Below, piece after piece: positions 1 to 11,324 of a stretch of DNA of 64,000 nt. The translations under genes and the position numbers were made by a program. The DNA is taken from the NCBI RefSeq assembly GCF_029227915.1, contig NC_079885.1, forward strand, positions 22,755,001 to 22,819,000, given 5' to 3'. Position 1 is the stretch's first letter. Every line of letters starts with the position of its first letter. This DNA is from Hydractinia symbiolongicarpus (lineage: Eukaryota > Cnidaria > Hydrozoa > Anthoathecata > Hydractiniidae). The notes under the pieces were generated by a model that was given only the letters and a program-made list of their open reading frames with translations, did not search any database and was not told where the DNA came from.

Positions 1-1657
1 TGAATAACAGTTGCGGCATAAAGAAAATAATCCATTAAATTTGGACCTGCTGTGGTTTCCAATTGTTTCGTCAAATGAAGAAATTATCTACAATTAAATC
101 CATGATAAATTGTCTGTTCCGCCCGTAAGTGCAGTTTTGCAGACTTGCGTCATCCGTGCTCCATCAGCGTTCACATCTGCATTACTTAAGAACCCACATG
201 GCTGGATTTCTTATGTAAGACCTGGTTACCAACGACAAAGGGGTCGGGCAAAAGAGATTTATGTCTACGTAGTTTTTTAACTAAGTCAGGAGTCGGTGAA
301 TTAGCTAGGATGGAAATATGGCGAGCAAAATTGCTTGCGTAGACACTCTGAATCGAGCAATTAATTGCTCGGGAGGTTATTTGCTCATGGCAAGGCCTGG
401 AGTCCTTTCCATTATTGATGACTGATACAATTATAACTGCTGTTTTATTTTTGATGGCGACATTAGAAGAGCGCTGGGGACTGGGGTCTTAATAATTAGG
501 CTAAAGATCAACACGTTCCCCTTGACTTTTGTATTAGCCAGGTGGATGCCACTTAACTTTAGTGTTGAGATTGAATTTAAAAAACACACATTCTAAACAG
601 CTTTTTTGAAGTTAAAAAAACTACAAAATATATACACATATACGAAACAGAACAGTTAATCTCTTTGGCAATGACAAGCTTTTTGGTACAAACACCTTTT
701 TATTTTAAAAATTAAATCCACTACTTGTTGGTTATTTAAACTGATCATTCCTTTGTGTAAATAAGGTGTTTGTGTATCATTATTGAAGTATTTAACTTTT
801 TCTTCGCTGTTATACCCATATACACTTAAATTGCTTTCACCATCCTGTTTATTATTCTTTTCATTTTTATCTTTTACCTATTCAGTTTCACTTTTTCGAT
901 TGACCTTTCCGCTGACACTCTCCCTTTTAGTGTTGACCTTTTCCTACAGTACCACCTGTCTACCAGTTGTTTATCTGATTAAATATGCAAACTTTTAAGA
1001 ACATTTTGAAATAATTGAATTAAGCAACAAGGGGGAGAGCAACTTTATGCATGCTGATAAGCACGTTGAGGTAAAAATGATAAAAATAACATGAGAAGGG
1101 AAATATATTTTTTTAGCTGAGATTTAAAAATCCATATAAAAATTTCTCAATTTTTTCATAAGAAACAAATTTATTAAAACGGCAAAGCTGAGATTTACTA
1201 AAAATTGAAAGCATTTTAAAAACGTTCATAGCCTGAATTATTTCATAGATTAAGAACAAAATAACGTGAGTCTAGAAAAAAAAATTTTTTCAAATTTCAA
1301 AAATGCGTACCTGACTTTAAAAATCAAAACTTTCATTTTAACATTTTTATTTTATTTCTATTTTATTTAGAGAAAAACATTTGTAAGAAAAAATAAAAAT
1401 CTAAACTTTCAACGTAATAAAAGTGTTAATATTATTCTCTCGATCATAGTTGACATTTCGTGATTGTTAACACATTTAAACAATAGCATTCATGTCTTAA
1501 AATTAAACAAGTTTTCACATATACTATTGTTAACGCACGCGATTAAAGACAACAATAGAAACATGCAAAATATATGTGATAACAATAGACACATAAAGTT
1601 TCTTTATGTAAACATGCCCCCATTACGCGACATCGTGAAACGCATGTACATGTAACA
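1..1657. other. No gene recognised
   Basis: AT-rich sequence with only short open frames of low-complexity composition. A 16-bp perfect palindrome (GAGCAATTAATTGCTC) lies at 355-370. I see no convincing exon with splice signals here. Confidence 0.5.
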
Positions 1658-1744
1658 TTACATTCGGGCGGTACTGTACTTCACGTATTCCTTACCCTCT
1701 CCTTCTTCGCTACTATCACTATCTATCACTATTATTTCACTCAT
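1658..1744 (-). CDS. Possible short 5' coding exon, unidentified
   Basis: A 28-codon frame starts at an ATG (1744-1742). It encodes an acidic, serine-rich N-terminus beginning MSEIIVIDSDSSEEGEG. Just after the run of acidic codons there is a strong donor-like sequence (GAGG|GTAAGG). The composition and donor resemble the first exon of a nuclear or regulatory protein whose remaining exons would lie left of the window. No acceptor partner can be seen, so this could be chance. Confidence 0.2.
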   Translation of the reverse strand: MSEIIVIDSDSSEEGEGKEYVKYSTARM

Positions 1745-1893
1745 TGTTTACTTTTTTTTCCTATGACAAGTTTTTAATTTGAGCTGTGAATAAAAATGTT
1801 ACATCTCAGAATACTTGACCATGTTGGATTAAGAGCCCCTGTTGCGGGTGTACATTTATTATTTGAACTGACAATTGTTTTTAATTTATTTTC

Positions 1894-2199
1894 TCATATC
1901 ATCATGTTCCTGTGGATAATTTTGGAAATATCGACCTTGTCCCACGGTATTTTTAGTCTAACGTAAGCACAGGTCGAATTTATGTGTTTATGGAGCTGCA
2001 TCACTAGAATTGAATTGACAGATTTTAAGTCATCAATATACAAAAGAAAGAGCAGGGATCCCAACACAGATCCCTGCGGCACCCCAAAAGCGTCTGCATG
2101 AAGCAGATCTGATCCTGTGTTGTTTTCAAGAGTCAGCTGCATTTGGCCCGTTAAGTAGGACTCGAAGCAACTCTTCAAAGGCAGCATCTGTGATATCAC
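1894..2199 (-). mobile_element. Non-LTR retrotransposon (LINE) reverse transcriptase fragment
   Basis: The translation has the order seen in LINE reverse transcriptases: a SYLTGQ-type segment about 15 residues in, then the GVPQGSVLG motif, then LLFLLYIDDL. The catalytic YADD block that should follow is not recognisable, and the frame degenerates into unrelated residues. This is a dead internal fragment of a few hundred bases, without a 5' region, 3' tail or target duplication that I can see. Clade assignment (CR1- or Jockey-like) is not possible from so little. Confidence 0.8.
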
Positions 2200-3780
2200 T
2201 TCATGTACTCATATTCTGAGCATGAGTATGCTTATGTCACAAGTGAGAAGGATAGTTTAAAATGGGATTCCGGTTGAGAATTTTCTGTTTTTATATTTTC
2301 TTTGATGAAGCTTCCTATTACATGTATATAGCTATGCATTATAAGGGCCAGTGACAAAATACATGTTTTCACACTGATAGCCATTTCCTAGCAGGGGCAT
2401 CCTATTCTCCTTTCGATAAAAAGTTGATATGAAATCTTTGTGGTAAAAAAGCATAACTGATAGCAATTTAATCTCCCTGTATAATGATTTAAAAACAAAA
2501 CAAAACAAGCTGTTATTATGGCAAAAACCAATATTTTAATGAGAAATTTAGCCAACTAAATAATAAGCATAGCATCATCTGCATTGAGCCCTGCATAAAA
2601 AAGTTCATTATTTTATTAACATAAACCATTTGCCTTTCCTTTCATTCTATTCTTCACCCAACACAAAACCATTATCCAACCAAGGTGATAGCAAAATGCT
2701 CAAAATACAAAATCCTGCTACATTGACTATATAAAAACTTGGGTCTTCAAAACTATACAGCTAAGTGTTGTTTTAGTATTCTGGTGTAATTAATCCTTTA
2801 AATGCCATTGACAATGCTGTTCTATTAGGGTTGTAAATGTCAATTTGATTTGAAACCCTTTGCCCTGCTATGTTGCAAACAAAACAGAATTTTTTGGCGA
2901 ATCAGTATGTCCTGTTTGTAAACAGGGCACAATTAACCTTCCCAATCTAGAAAACGCTTTTGAGGCGTTTCTACGACATAATATGTCCTATTTTTAAATT
3001 AAATGCACTCCTTTACAAAACTAAACAGTCTGGATGAACCCAGATTTTCAAAAATTTTTGATACCTTTAGCTTCATTTTTTTTAAATTATCTCTTAATTT
3101 AGCCAGATATTACTTAAGTTTCTGATGGAAAAATAATTATCTGCACTGCTTTACAAGAACTATATAATACGTTCTTAGCAAGTTCTTAATGTTGTCAAAT
3201 GATATCCTAGTTTTTAAAAAGGTTATTTAATTGCTAATAGCAAATGCTTTTGCATGGACACACCTACATATGTGCATATTTGAAACCCTTTTTTATCTCT
3301 GTAAATAATTATTGAGATGTGGGATCCACCACATGTCAACCTACAATCTTTTGAAATGGCTTGCAAATGTAATTTCAAAAATGTTCTAATCAACAAACAT
3401 GTAATTCAAAACTGTGTGGTGCATGGCACATCCTGATTAAAAACAGTATATATCATTTATACTTCGCACGATAAAGCTAAATATCACATTATTAAATAAA
3501 AGCCAAACTTGTAGGACGTTCTGTGGCATCACATCACAGCAGTGCAACAAGCTTTTGTAGGCGATTGCTAAAAGTTCTGTCACATTGGTATATTCTTATA
3601 AACAAGATTTTTAGGTTGAAAAATAGATTTGGAATTCTTTAAGTTAGTATTATCTCCATCTGCACCATGTCACTATTTTACACATCTTTGATCTCTTTAT
3701 ATTAATATAAAAAGTGAGATGTGAGAAACATTTGTGTTTATGTTGAGCAAAGTCATAATATTTATTATATTTTTCTATAG
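2200..3780. other. Noncoding; probably holds the missing CFAP263 first exon
   Basis: No long open frame. The CFAP263 exon at 3781 needs an upstream exon ending with two bases of a split codon. About 40 N-terminal residues should lie here or farther left, but I could not identify them. Confidence 0.4.
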
Positions 3781-6700
3781 CCACACTAATGATGTGCTTA
3801 TGCTGGAAACAAAAATGTTCGAGAGTTACCTAAAAAGAGTTGATCCCAAAGATCTTGATTTACAACAGCCAGGTTCGGCAAGTTTATTTCATGTTATTTT
3901 AAGCACAATATATATATATTGTGTCTTATGCATGCATGCTAGTGGTTCCCCTTCCTCCCTATTAACTGCTACCTGGATGTTTTTCAAATCCCAGTTGTTT
4001 TTTGTTCAGTGCCTACTTCTGTGCGTATAATGCAATTAATGCAGAATCTATTTTTTTGGAATGCTAACGACTTGATACATCACTGATGGAGTAATTTCTA
4101 GGATTTTTAATTGTTTGTTGTTCAGTGTCCACTTATGTGCATATAGCATTATTTTGTAACTTAACCATGAAGTTATTCATTATAGTTTTAAAGTTACTTG
4201 TCTTCTACTATCAAAATTTAACCATCTTTATTGTTCTCTTTATTGTCCCAAATAATAATCAGGTAAGATTTCAAGGTAAATTACATAACCTAAAAAAATG
4301 GGGACCCAACTAAATAATTCAGATATAATTTAGGTTAAAAATATCTTATCTTGACCGTGTTGGTTTAAACTGAAATTCGTCTGTATCAAGTTTGTCGTTG
4401 TTATAGTAAAATATTAAATGATTTTTATATGTTTTTACCGTTTTTTCTAAATTTTAGCATCTTAGATCTCCTACATTCTCCTATAATTTCCTAGAAATTT
4501 TAAAATTAAAAAGTTGTGGCACTGTTAGGAACTCTAGTGCAGCTATCACTTCTGTTAACAAACATATTAACAACTGTTTTATGTTCATTTTGAATTGAAT
4601 TACTCATTCGAAAGTTTTAAATAGCCTGTTTTAAAGTGATTTCTTGTGGGAAGTATGATGCGAGTAACGGGAAATCTGAATAAGCATGACTTGTCATGGG
4701 GACCCTCATTTAAATAGGGGCGCTTAGTATAATTAACCCAGGATTCTTATTTAGCAATGGCAGTTATTGAGTAGGGGCGGTTATTGAGTAGGGGCGGTTA
4801 TTGAGTAGGGGCGGTTATTAAGTAGGGGCGGTTATTCTGTCATTTACTATATGCAGACTGTTGCATTTATAGGAAGTACTCAGCAAGCCACACCAGAGCC
4901 TACCCAACGAACATTCAGGAAAAGATCCAGATCGCGTGGCCATTCTATTGACAAGCATTTGAAATTAACTGCAGAGCAGAAATGCGATATAGCGACCAGA
5001 GAGCTGGAAGAGTTACGCGAGTCTATTGAGAAAATGAAAGAAGTTGCCGAAAAGAAACTAGATAACTTTAAGGTAAATCGAAACAGGGTATTTTTTTGCA
5101 CAAACATAATTGGTTAAACAAATGCAGGTGATTAAAAAATAATGGCAGAAGTATATGTATATATATCCTCTAGCATACAAAAATAATCTCGCATAAGATG
5201 ATTCCACGCAACGAGTGTTTTAATTTAAAAGGTCTGAATAAGTAGCTAACAGAAAATAGAAATAAAAACAAAACAAAACAATGTAACAAAATGATAATAA
5301 TAAGAAAAAAGATTTTTTTTGACAGGAAATTTTTTAAAAAACACTTCAAAACTAAATAATATAAAAATTAATAAATAAATAAAATGGTAGGCAAGAGAAA
5401 GTCAATTTTTTTGGTTTGAGTACAAACAACTTGACGTGGAGTCTGTTTTATGTCATCCTAGACAAGAAGAGATATATACGTATTAAAATTAGTTACAATT
5501 TAAAAGGTTTCTCCTCACGATAAGAATTAAAAAAGGGGAAATGCCCTGATTTATGAATAAAATCAATTACTACACTAAGAAATTGTCAATGCAAACTGTC
5601 ACGACAAGCTTATCATCAAATTTCTTTAGCGTAATAAACTTTTTACAATATACAGCAGGTTTCCAGTGCTGCGATAATACATTATTATTGCGCTGTTTCT
5701 GATTGTGCTTTAAAACTGTTCCCTGTGCGTTAAAGAGGGTTTTCTTTATGTAGGCTGTTATGGAAGAAGCCGATGTTCGATACACCGAAGTGAAGAAAGC
5801 ACAATATGAATTTAATCGCGACATTGTCAATGGTGCTGTTAACCCGGTAAGGAAAAATTGCATTAGCCTAGATTCTTTTAGCCTATTAATTAACGGTATT
5901 AGTCCTTACAGTAACCATAATGCAAGCCAATGACAAGAAATGTTAACAGCATGATAAATTTGATTTTCCCTCTCATTAGGACCTACCATAGAATATCTTA
6001 ACTTTTTTTTTTCTAGAGATCAAATCGTGTGATAGCTGAAAAACTGACAAGATCAATAGATGAGAAACTTCGTTCTAGAGTATGTTATTTTTATAATAGT
6101 AAAGCAAATAATAATAAGCCATGGGTTGCACCAGGTTGCTGGTGATGTCACCTTGGTGTCACTTTTGTCACCCACCTGATCATATGCTGTCACTGTATCT
6201 AACAAATAATACGTATGAAAATAAGATTTACTATTGACGGTACAATTTATTTTAATTGTTTCACTATTTTAAATACCTTTCATTATTTAGAGATGCACTT
6301 TCTTTTATACCTGTGGAAAATTCCACAGAAGTTCATTTATCGCAATAACGTGGATAAAAATATATCAAATTTGCTATTTCGTGTTTCTGTAGCACGAATT
6401 TTTTAACGCGCACAAACAGACAGATTACAGGTATTATAACGTAGGAGTTATTTATATTGTATTTTTAGGATACATTGATTGAGAAATTGCGCTTGAAAAA
6501 TTCGACATTAAAAGTTCAACAGAAGAAATTACAGCTGCAGTTGAAACAGGTAACATTTTGCTCTGTAAATTTGTGATTTTCTCACAATAAGAGCTCTTCA
6601 GAAGTAACGAGTTTTGTATTACTCTCATAAACTATTATATAGTCGGTGGCCCGTTGAAAAATTCATTGCGTGCGTCTTGCTACTTGCGGTACCATTTTGC

Positions 6701-9541
6701 GTGACAGACAGACAGGCGTATACGGCTATTTAAATATAGACTGATGCTTGTCCGTTTCCTTTTAAATCAAATCGGCGTTTACGAAATTCCCGCCTCAATT
6801 ATTTTAAACTACTTTTAACCAATTAAGTATAGTAATCAAATTTAAAACAAAAGAAGTTAACGCTTGAACGATTTCATTGAAATAACATTTTTTACTGCAG
6901 CTATCTATACATTTCATGTAACCCTCCGATTTCTTTATTTAACTTTTTTTTCTTCTGCAGAAGGAAGAGATGGGAGAAGTTCTACACGAGGTAGATTTCA
7001 ACCAATTAAAAATTGAAAATAGTCAGTATCTAGAAAAAATCGACGAGAGAAACCAAGACTTGTTGAGGTTAAAACTAATGTCAACAAACGTTTTGCAAGT
7101 GTTGAATACTTATAAGGTTAGTTATGTTACAGGGTTCCTACGCCTATTGGAAATCTTAAAAAATACTTGATACTTATTCACATCTATTTAAGGTCAATTT
7201 TTATATACTTCTATCTAAGGTCAATTTTTATAATGTATTTTCTGTGAAATAAAAGTCCAAATAAGCATGTGTAATGCATAAGAATCATCTGCATATAGAA
7301 AAAATGATTTTAAAATGTTCGCTGAGAATTATATCAAAGCTTTTTTTAATATGTTGGAAAGTGTTAATTTTTGTTAAGCTAAAGCTACCATACACCGTCT
7401 TTGCTCTTGTCTATATGAAAAATTTTTAAATTTAAAGAAAGAAAAGGTTTTAATAAGCAACATTACACCACATGATAATTTCGTTTTGAGTACAAACGAA
7501 AAATTTCAAACCACTTTTAGTTGCTTTCCCCATGTGTACATTACAACCTCCGTACCATTTTGCACCTAAAACATGTTTTTACCCTATTACAGAAAAAGCT
7601 TCATGTGTTGACGAAGGAGTCGGACAGATTATACTCAGAAATTAACCAGCGTAAAGAGCTACTGTCAAAAATCGAAGCAGAAATGAGTCTCGTTGAACAG
7701 GTACCGTATGATTGATAAACAAATTGTTTTAAGGAAGGTTAGTTACCTTTTGCTGTAGGGTCCCTGCTACTGAGAACCAACTGTAGAAACGCAGGAAAAT
7801 ATGAGAAATCAAGAAAGAAGTTTAGTGGATAATTCAGACAGGGAAATTTTATTGCCATGACATTTCTCTCCAAAGATTAAGGTGGGGCGTAGGCGGTTAC
7901 TTTCTCATGCGGAATACATATTTTTCGTTAGAATAAGCGGAAGAACTCTGGAAAATATAAAGAATCGGAAATGAAGTTTAAAATATCATTTCCTGCAGAC
8001 GTAGCAAGATACGGATTCTTTATTGCCCAGTCTTCCTCAGCTCAAAAAAATAGGCCGTTACTCCCTCACGTTGAATACTTACCTCTCGTTATTTAGTAGA
8101 AAATGCGTGAAAGTTAGAAATAAGCAAATCTCACAGGTTATGAGAACAAGTACGTTTTTTGGCGGTTTAATTGGCATCAGATTATAAACTGTGGTGTAAT
8201 TATTTATTAATTAATTGTTTCTTTTTTTTAGGAGAAAACAGCTGCTCACGCAACCAACAAAAATTATCGGCAAAACTTACAAGATTATAAAGTCCCTGAT
8301 GTAAACACATTTTTATCAGTTTTCTTTTTTTGGTGGTTTTTTCAATTGTTCTAAATTAGTGTTACTTACTGACCTTATTTTATGTCCAAAGTATAAATGC
8401 GGGGCTGGCTTATTTTTACCTAATACTGACCATTATTGTATTGGCGGTTTGGATTGGCCCATTGAATGTGTTGGTAGTTGGGACGGCCAAGAGCCTTCTT
8501 TAGACAAATGTGGTTTAGATTTAACGAGTCGAGTTTTAGGTTTGGCCAAAATGAAATTTCTTCAAAATAAATATCTTTTTAAAATTAAGAAAGGGATGAC
8601 AGATATATTATACTAGTCGGTGACCCGTACATAAATCCACGGGTTCTCCCGCTTTTATGTGTCTTGATACTGCGATTACAATTTTTTATAATATAGATAA
8701 TGCATATCTAACCAACTTTTAGGTAATGGAATATGTGCAGGAAAAAGCTCAACTTTACGATTTGAGAAAAGCGGTAAGTTTAGTGTAGACAAAACGTGCG
8801 CAAAGACTTGTTTCTTTTCTTATAAGTTAAAATACTTAAATTATTAAGCCGTGCAGTTGTTGTTTTCGATTGTTTAACGCCCATCAAAGGTGAATATGAT
8901 TATGTAAGCGTAGAGTATACAAATATTCGATTACCTGAAGGAAATTTGAAATATATTCACATATCGTTGATGCAAAATCCGCGCATGCGTTAATTCAGTC
9001 CCGCCAAAAAAAGACATAATTTTCATACGATTTAACGTTTTCTCTTTAGGTGCAGAGTTGGGAACGAAAAGTTGAAATAACTACAGTATGTCATCACTAC
9101 TTGTTTGCTTGTTTGTTCAAACTGAAAGTTTAAACGGATCTTTTAATTTATATTAACCGCTGAGGCAATTATTGTGTTTCTTCTTTTTTTTTTGGCGCAT
9201 GTTAACCGGTTAATGTTTTCTATCTTTTCAGCTTTTGTATGTAAAAAAAATATTAACTTGTTCCGATGTTTTCGCGTATTTTATAATGATAAAGTGTGAT
9301 TATAATTACCTGTTTCAAATAAATTGGTAAAGGGTTACCACTGTCAAGGAGATTTTTGGCAAGGCAGCGATTGATTTAACGAGTGTTGAGAGTTGACAAA
9401 ATCGATTTTTTTTAGATGGCTTTAAAAACCCAACAGAGCACATGGAGACAATTGAAAATGAACGCTGGCGATGTTCACCCACTGGTACGCGCGCCTGCTG
9501 CGCCAGATTTCAACCACGTGCAGCAGGTAGGCATGTCGTGA
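3781..9541 (+). CDS. CFAP263: Cilia- and flagella-associated protein 263 (CCDC113), 5' end missing
   Basis: This is a coiled-coil ciliary protein which, from knowledge of the family, works at centriolar satellites and the ciliary axoneme. Eleven exons with GT/AG borders and matching phase can be read: 3781-3872, 4873-5072, 5754-5846, 6017-6079, 6469-6549, 6961-7116, 7593-7700, 8232-8300, 8723-8773, 9050-9085 and 9416-9541 (stop TGA). Together they give about 357 residues, against roughly 377 in the human protein. Recognisable family segments in order are LETKMFESYLKRVDP, KLTAEQK, EKLRLKNSTLKVQQKKLQLQ, EVLHEVDFNQLKIENSQYLE, VLQVLNTYK, NQRKELLSKIEAEM and WERKVEI. Most of the chain is heptad-rich coiled coil. 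The first exon was not found. The last exon also contains a possible donor (CAG|GTAGGC at about 9526), so a further 3' exon is possible, although the length suggests this is the end. Three introns carry Helitron-like insertions. Confidence 0.93.
4760..4840. repeat. 17-bp minisatellite in CFAP263 intron
   Basis: About four and a half tandem units of a 17-bp motif (GGCGGTTATTGAGTAGG), with one substitution in the fourth unit, lie just before the acceptor of the 4873 exon. Confidence 0.9.
6309..6445 (-). mobile_element. Degenerate Helitron-like element (intron)
   Basis: Contains a hairpin CTGTGGAA/TTCCACAG, followed by a body matching the 34230-34399 element (GTGGATAAAAATATATC block, GTGTTTC block, ACAGACAGA remnant). 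The terminal CTAG has decayed. It lies in the CFAP263 intron between the 6017 and 6469 exons. Confidence 0.6.
6638..6740 (-). mobile_element. Short Helitron-like element (intron)
   Basis: Read on the minus strand it starts TCTATATTTAAATAGCCG, has a short (GTCT)n core and the CAAAATGGTA block, and ends with a weakened hairpin and CACCGACTAT. It is about 103 bp long and lies in the CFAP263 intron before the 6961 exon. Confidence 0.75.
8613..8697 (-). mobile_element. Short Helitron-like element without microsatellite core (intron)
   Basis: On the minus strand it runs from TCTATATTATAA to ATCCACGGG...CACCGACTAG, with T following the CTAG. At about 85 bp it is the shortest copy in the window and lacks the (GTCY)n core. 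It lies in the CFAP263 intron before the 8723 exon. Confidence 0.75.
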
Positions 9542-10490
9542 GTCTTTGACGCATGTTTGTAACTTTTAAAATTCGCATGTAATTTATTTTTTCGTTATGT
9601 AAATAATCAATTTCTACAAAATTATGTTGTTATAAAATGTTAGAATAATTTTGTTGTTTATTTTAAAATTCAAAAATAGGTCTTGGGTTAAAATTCGCTC
9701 TTGCGCGCGTTATTTATACACTACCTTGCCAGAAGAGCTGGATTATCAAAATCTACGTTTGTAGCCAAAATCTTAAAATTTGTTTGTTTAAGATTTATAC
9801 GTCGCTAGAAAACGTGATGGTATTTTCATCTTAAAATGTGAAGAGATTTAAAAAAACAAAAATAAAAAAGTTTTTAGGAGATAAAAAAGTAAAGACACAG
9901 ACTTACCATTTTGAACGCTAAATCTTTCAAAATGGTCGTCGGTACGCTAATTGAGATTGTTTTATATACCTTCCCCATAAAAATCGCGTTCTGTAGGGAT
10001 TTTCCGAAATTTCCGAAAAAGCTGCGTGCAATCATTTTAAACACATAGAATACGACTGTTATTAAGGAGATGACTTGCCAATACTCTTGTACATGTGGAC
10101 ACATTCTTGTAGGTAAAAAGCGGAACCATAGCTATGGGGTAAAATGGCTATTATTGAAATCTCCAAATAGCACTGAAATTAATTTTTTTTAAAAGTTTTA
10201 CTAAATTTAAGCAATGGTTTTATCTGTCTTCTGTGGTCTGTTGTTTATGTTTTTTACATACAGAATTGAATGCTCCCATGTGTTATTTGGGATTTGATTT
10301 GACTATCATGTGTGTAGAATACTCCGCCGGAAGTCTGTAGCAGAATCCTTTGGCTTAAATGCTAAAACCGTCCAACGTAAAGCATTGGACAATTGGCTTT
10401 GTTTATTGATATCGCATTGGCCAGATTATTTATATTTTAAGCATATCTGGTTATCTATGGGAGCCAATTAATTCAAAAAAGCACTTCGTG
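9542..10490. other. CFAP263 downstream region, nothing recognised
   Basis: AT-rich sequence. The open frames here show no similarity I recognise and no convincing splice structure. Confidence 0.5.
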
Positions 10491-10768
10491 TTTAAAGGCT
10501 GAAATACACTATAATTTTTCAATGATCATTTTTCAATGATACATTCCAATGTCATCAAAAATGACAAATTTCGGCGCGAATACACTATCATAAAAAACAT
10601 GAAACTTGAGCATGTTTTCTTAGTAACATGAACTTTGAAGAAGAAATAGCAGCTGCTGTTGTTGTGTATATGTTATCAAAAAAGAGAGTCAAACGTAGGA
10701 AGAGAAAGCAAAGAAATGTATGGGCGAAGCCCTGGTTAAATAGGCGAACTGACCTTGGCATCTACAAT

Positions 10769-10846
10769 TAGGCCGTGGGCTATTTTCAATAAAAAGCTCT
10801 CTAAAATAATTTTCGTTGCGCATATTTGGTGACCAATATTTTTTTG
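10769..10846 (+). repeat. Left terminal inverted repeat
   Basis: Begins TAGGCCGTGGGCTAT, then a non-matching spacer, then CGTTGCGCATATTTGGTGACC. It pairs with the right end at 13733-13797. Confidence 0.85.
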
Positions 10847-11324
10847 GTTAAATAAACGTTTTTGGTTGTACTGATTTATATTATCGATGTTACCAATTTC
10901 GATACCCCGCAGTTTTCGTGTAATTAAGGGTTTAAAAATGTGTTATCGTGTGATATAGTGCATTATCGATTTTACGCGTTTCTAACTAATAATAACATTA
11001 CAACAAAGCCAAAACTTTTCTTTTTTAAAAAGTACGTACAACTAACTTACTTAATGCAAATATATTTTCAAAAACTGCATTTAACATGCGATTATTTCTT
11101 TATCGTGTGATATCGTTATGTATCGATACTCGATAACATGAAAAAGCAACATTTTGGCTGTAAATAGACAAATTTTTGTCGCCATTAGTTATTATATTCT
11201 TGCCTAAGCCTTTTATGATTGTTAGAAAGTATAATATTAAGAATGTTAAGTCTCAGAAGATCATAGCGAAGATCTTAATGCTACCCGATAAAATAAAATA
11301 AAATGAAAACGCTGCTTTCATATA

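Noticed and set aside
8359-8616. 85-codon frame with several Cys and Trp inside the CFAP263 intron
   Set aside because: No initiating ATG at its 5' end, no splice signals or family resemblance, and CFAP263 exons on both sides join in phase without it.
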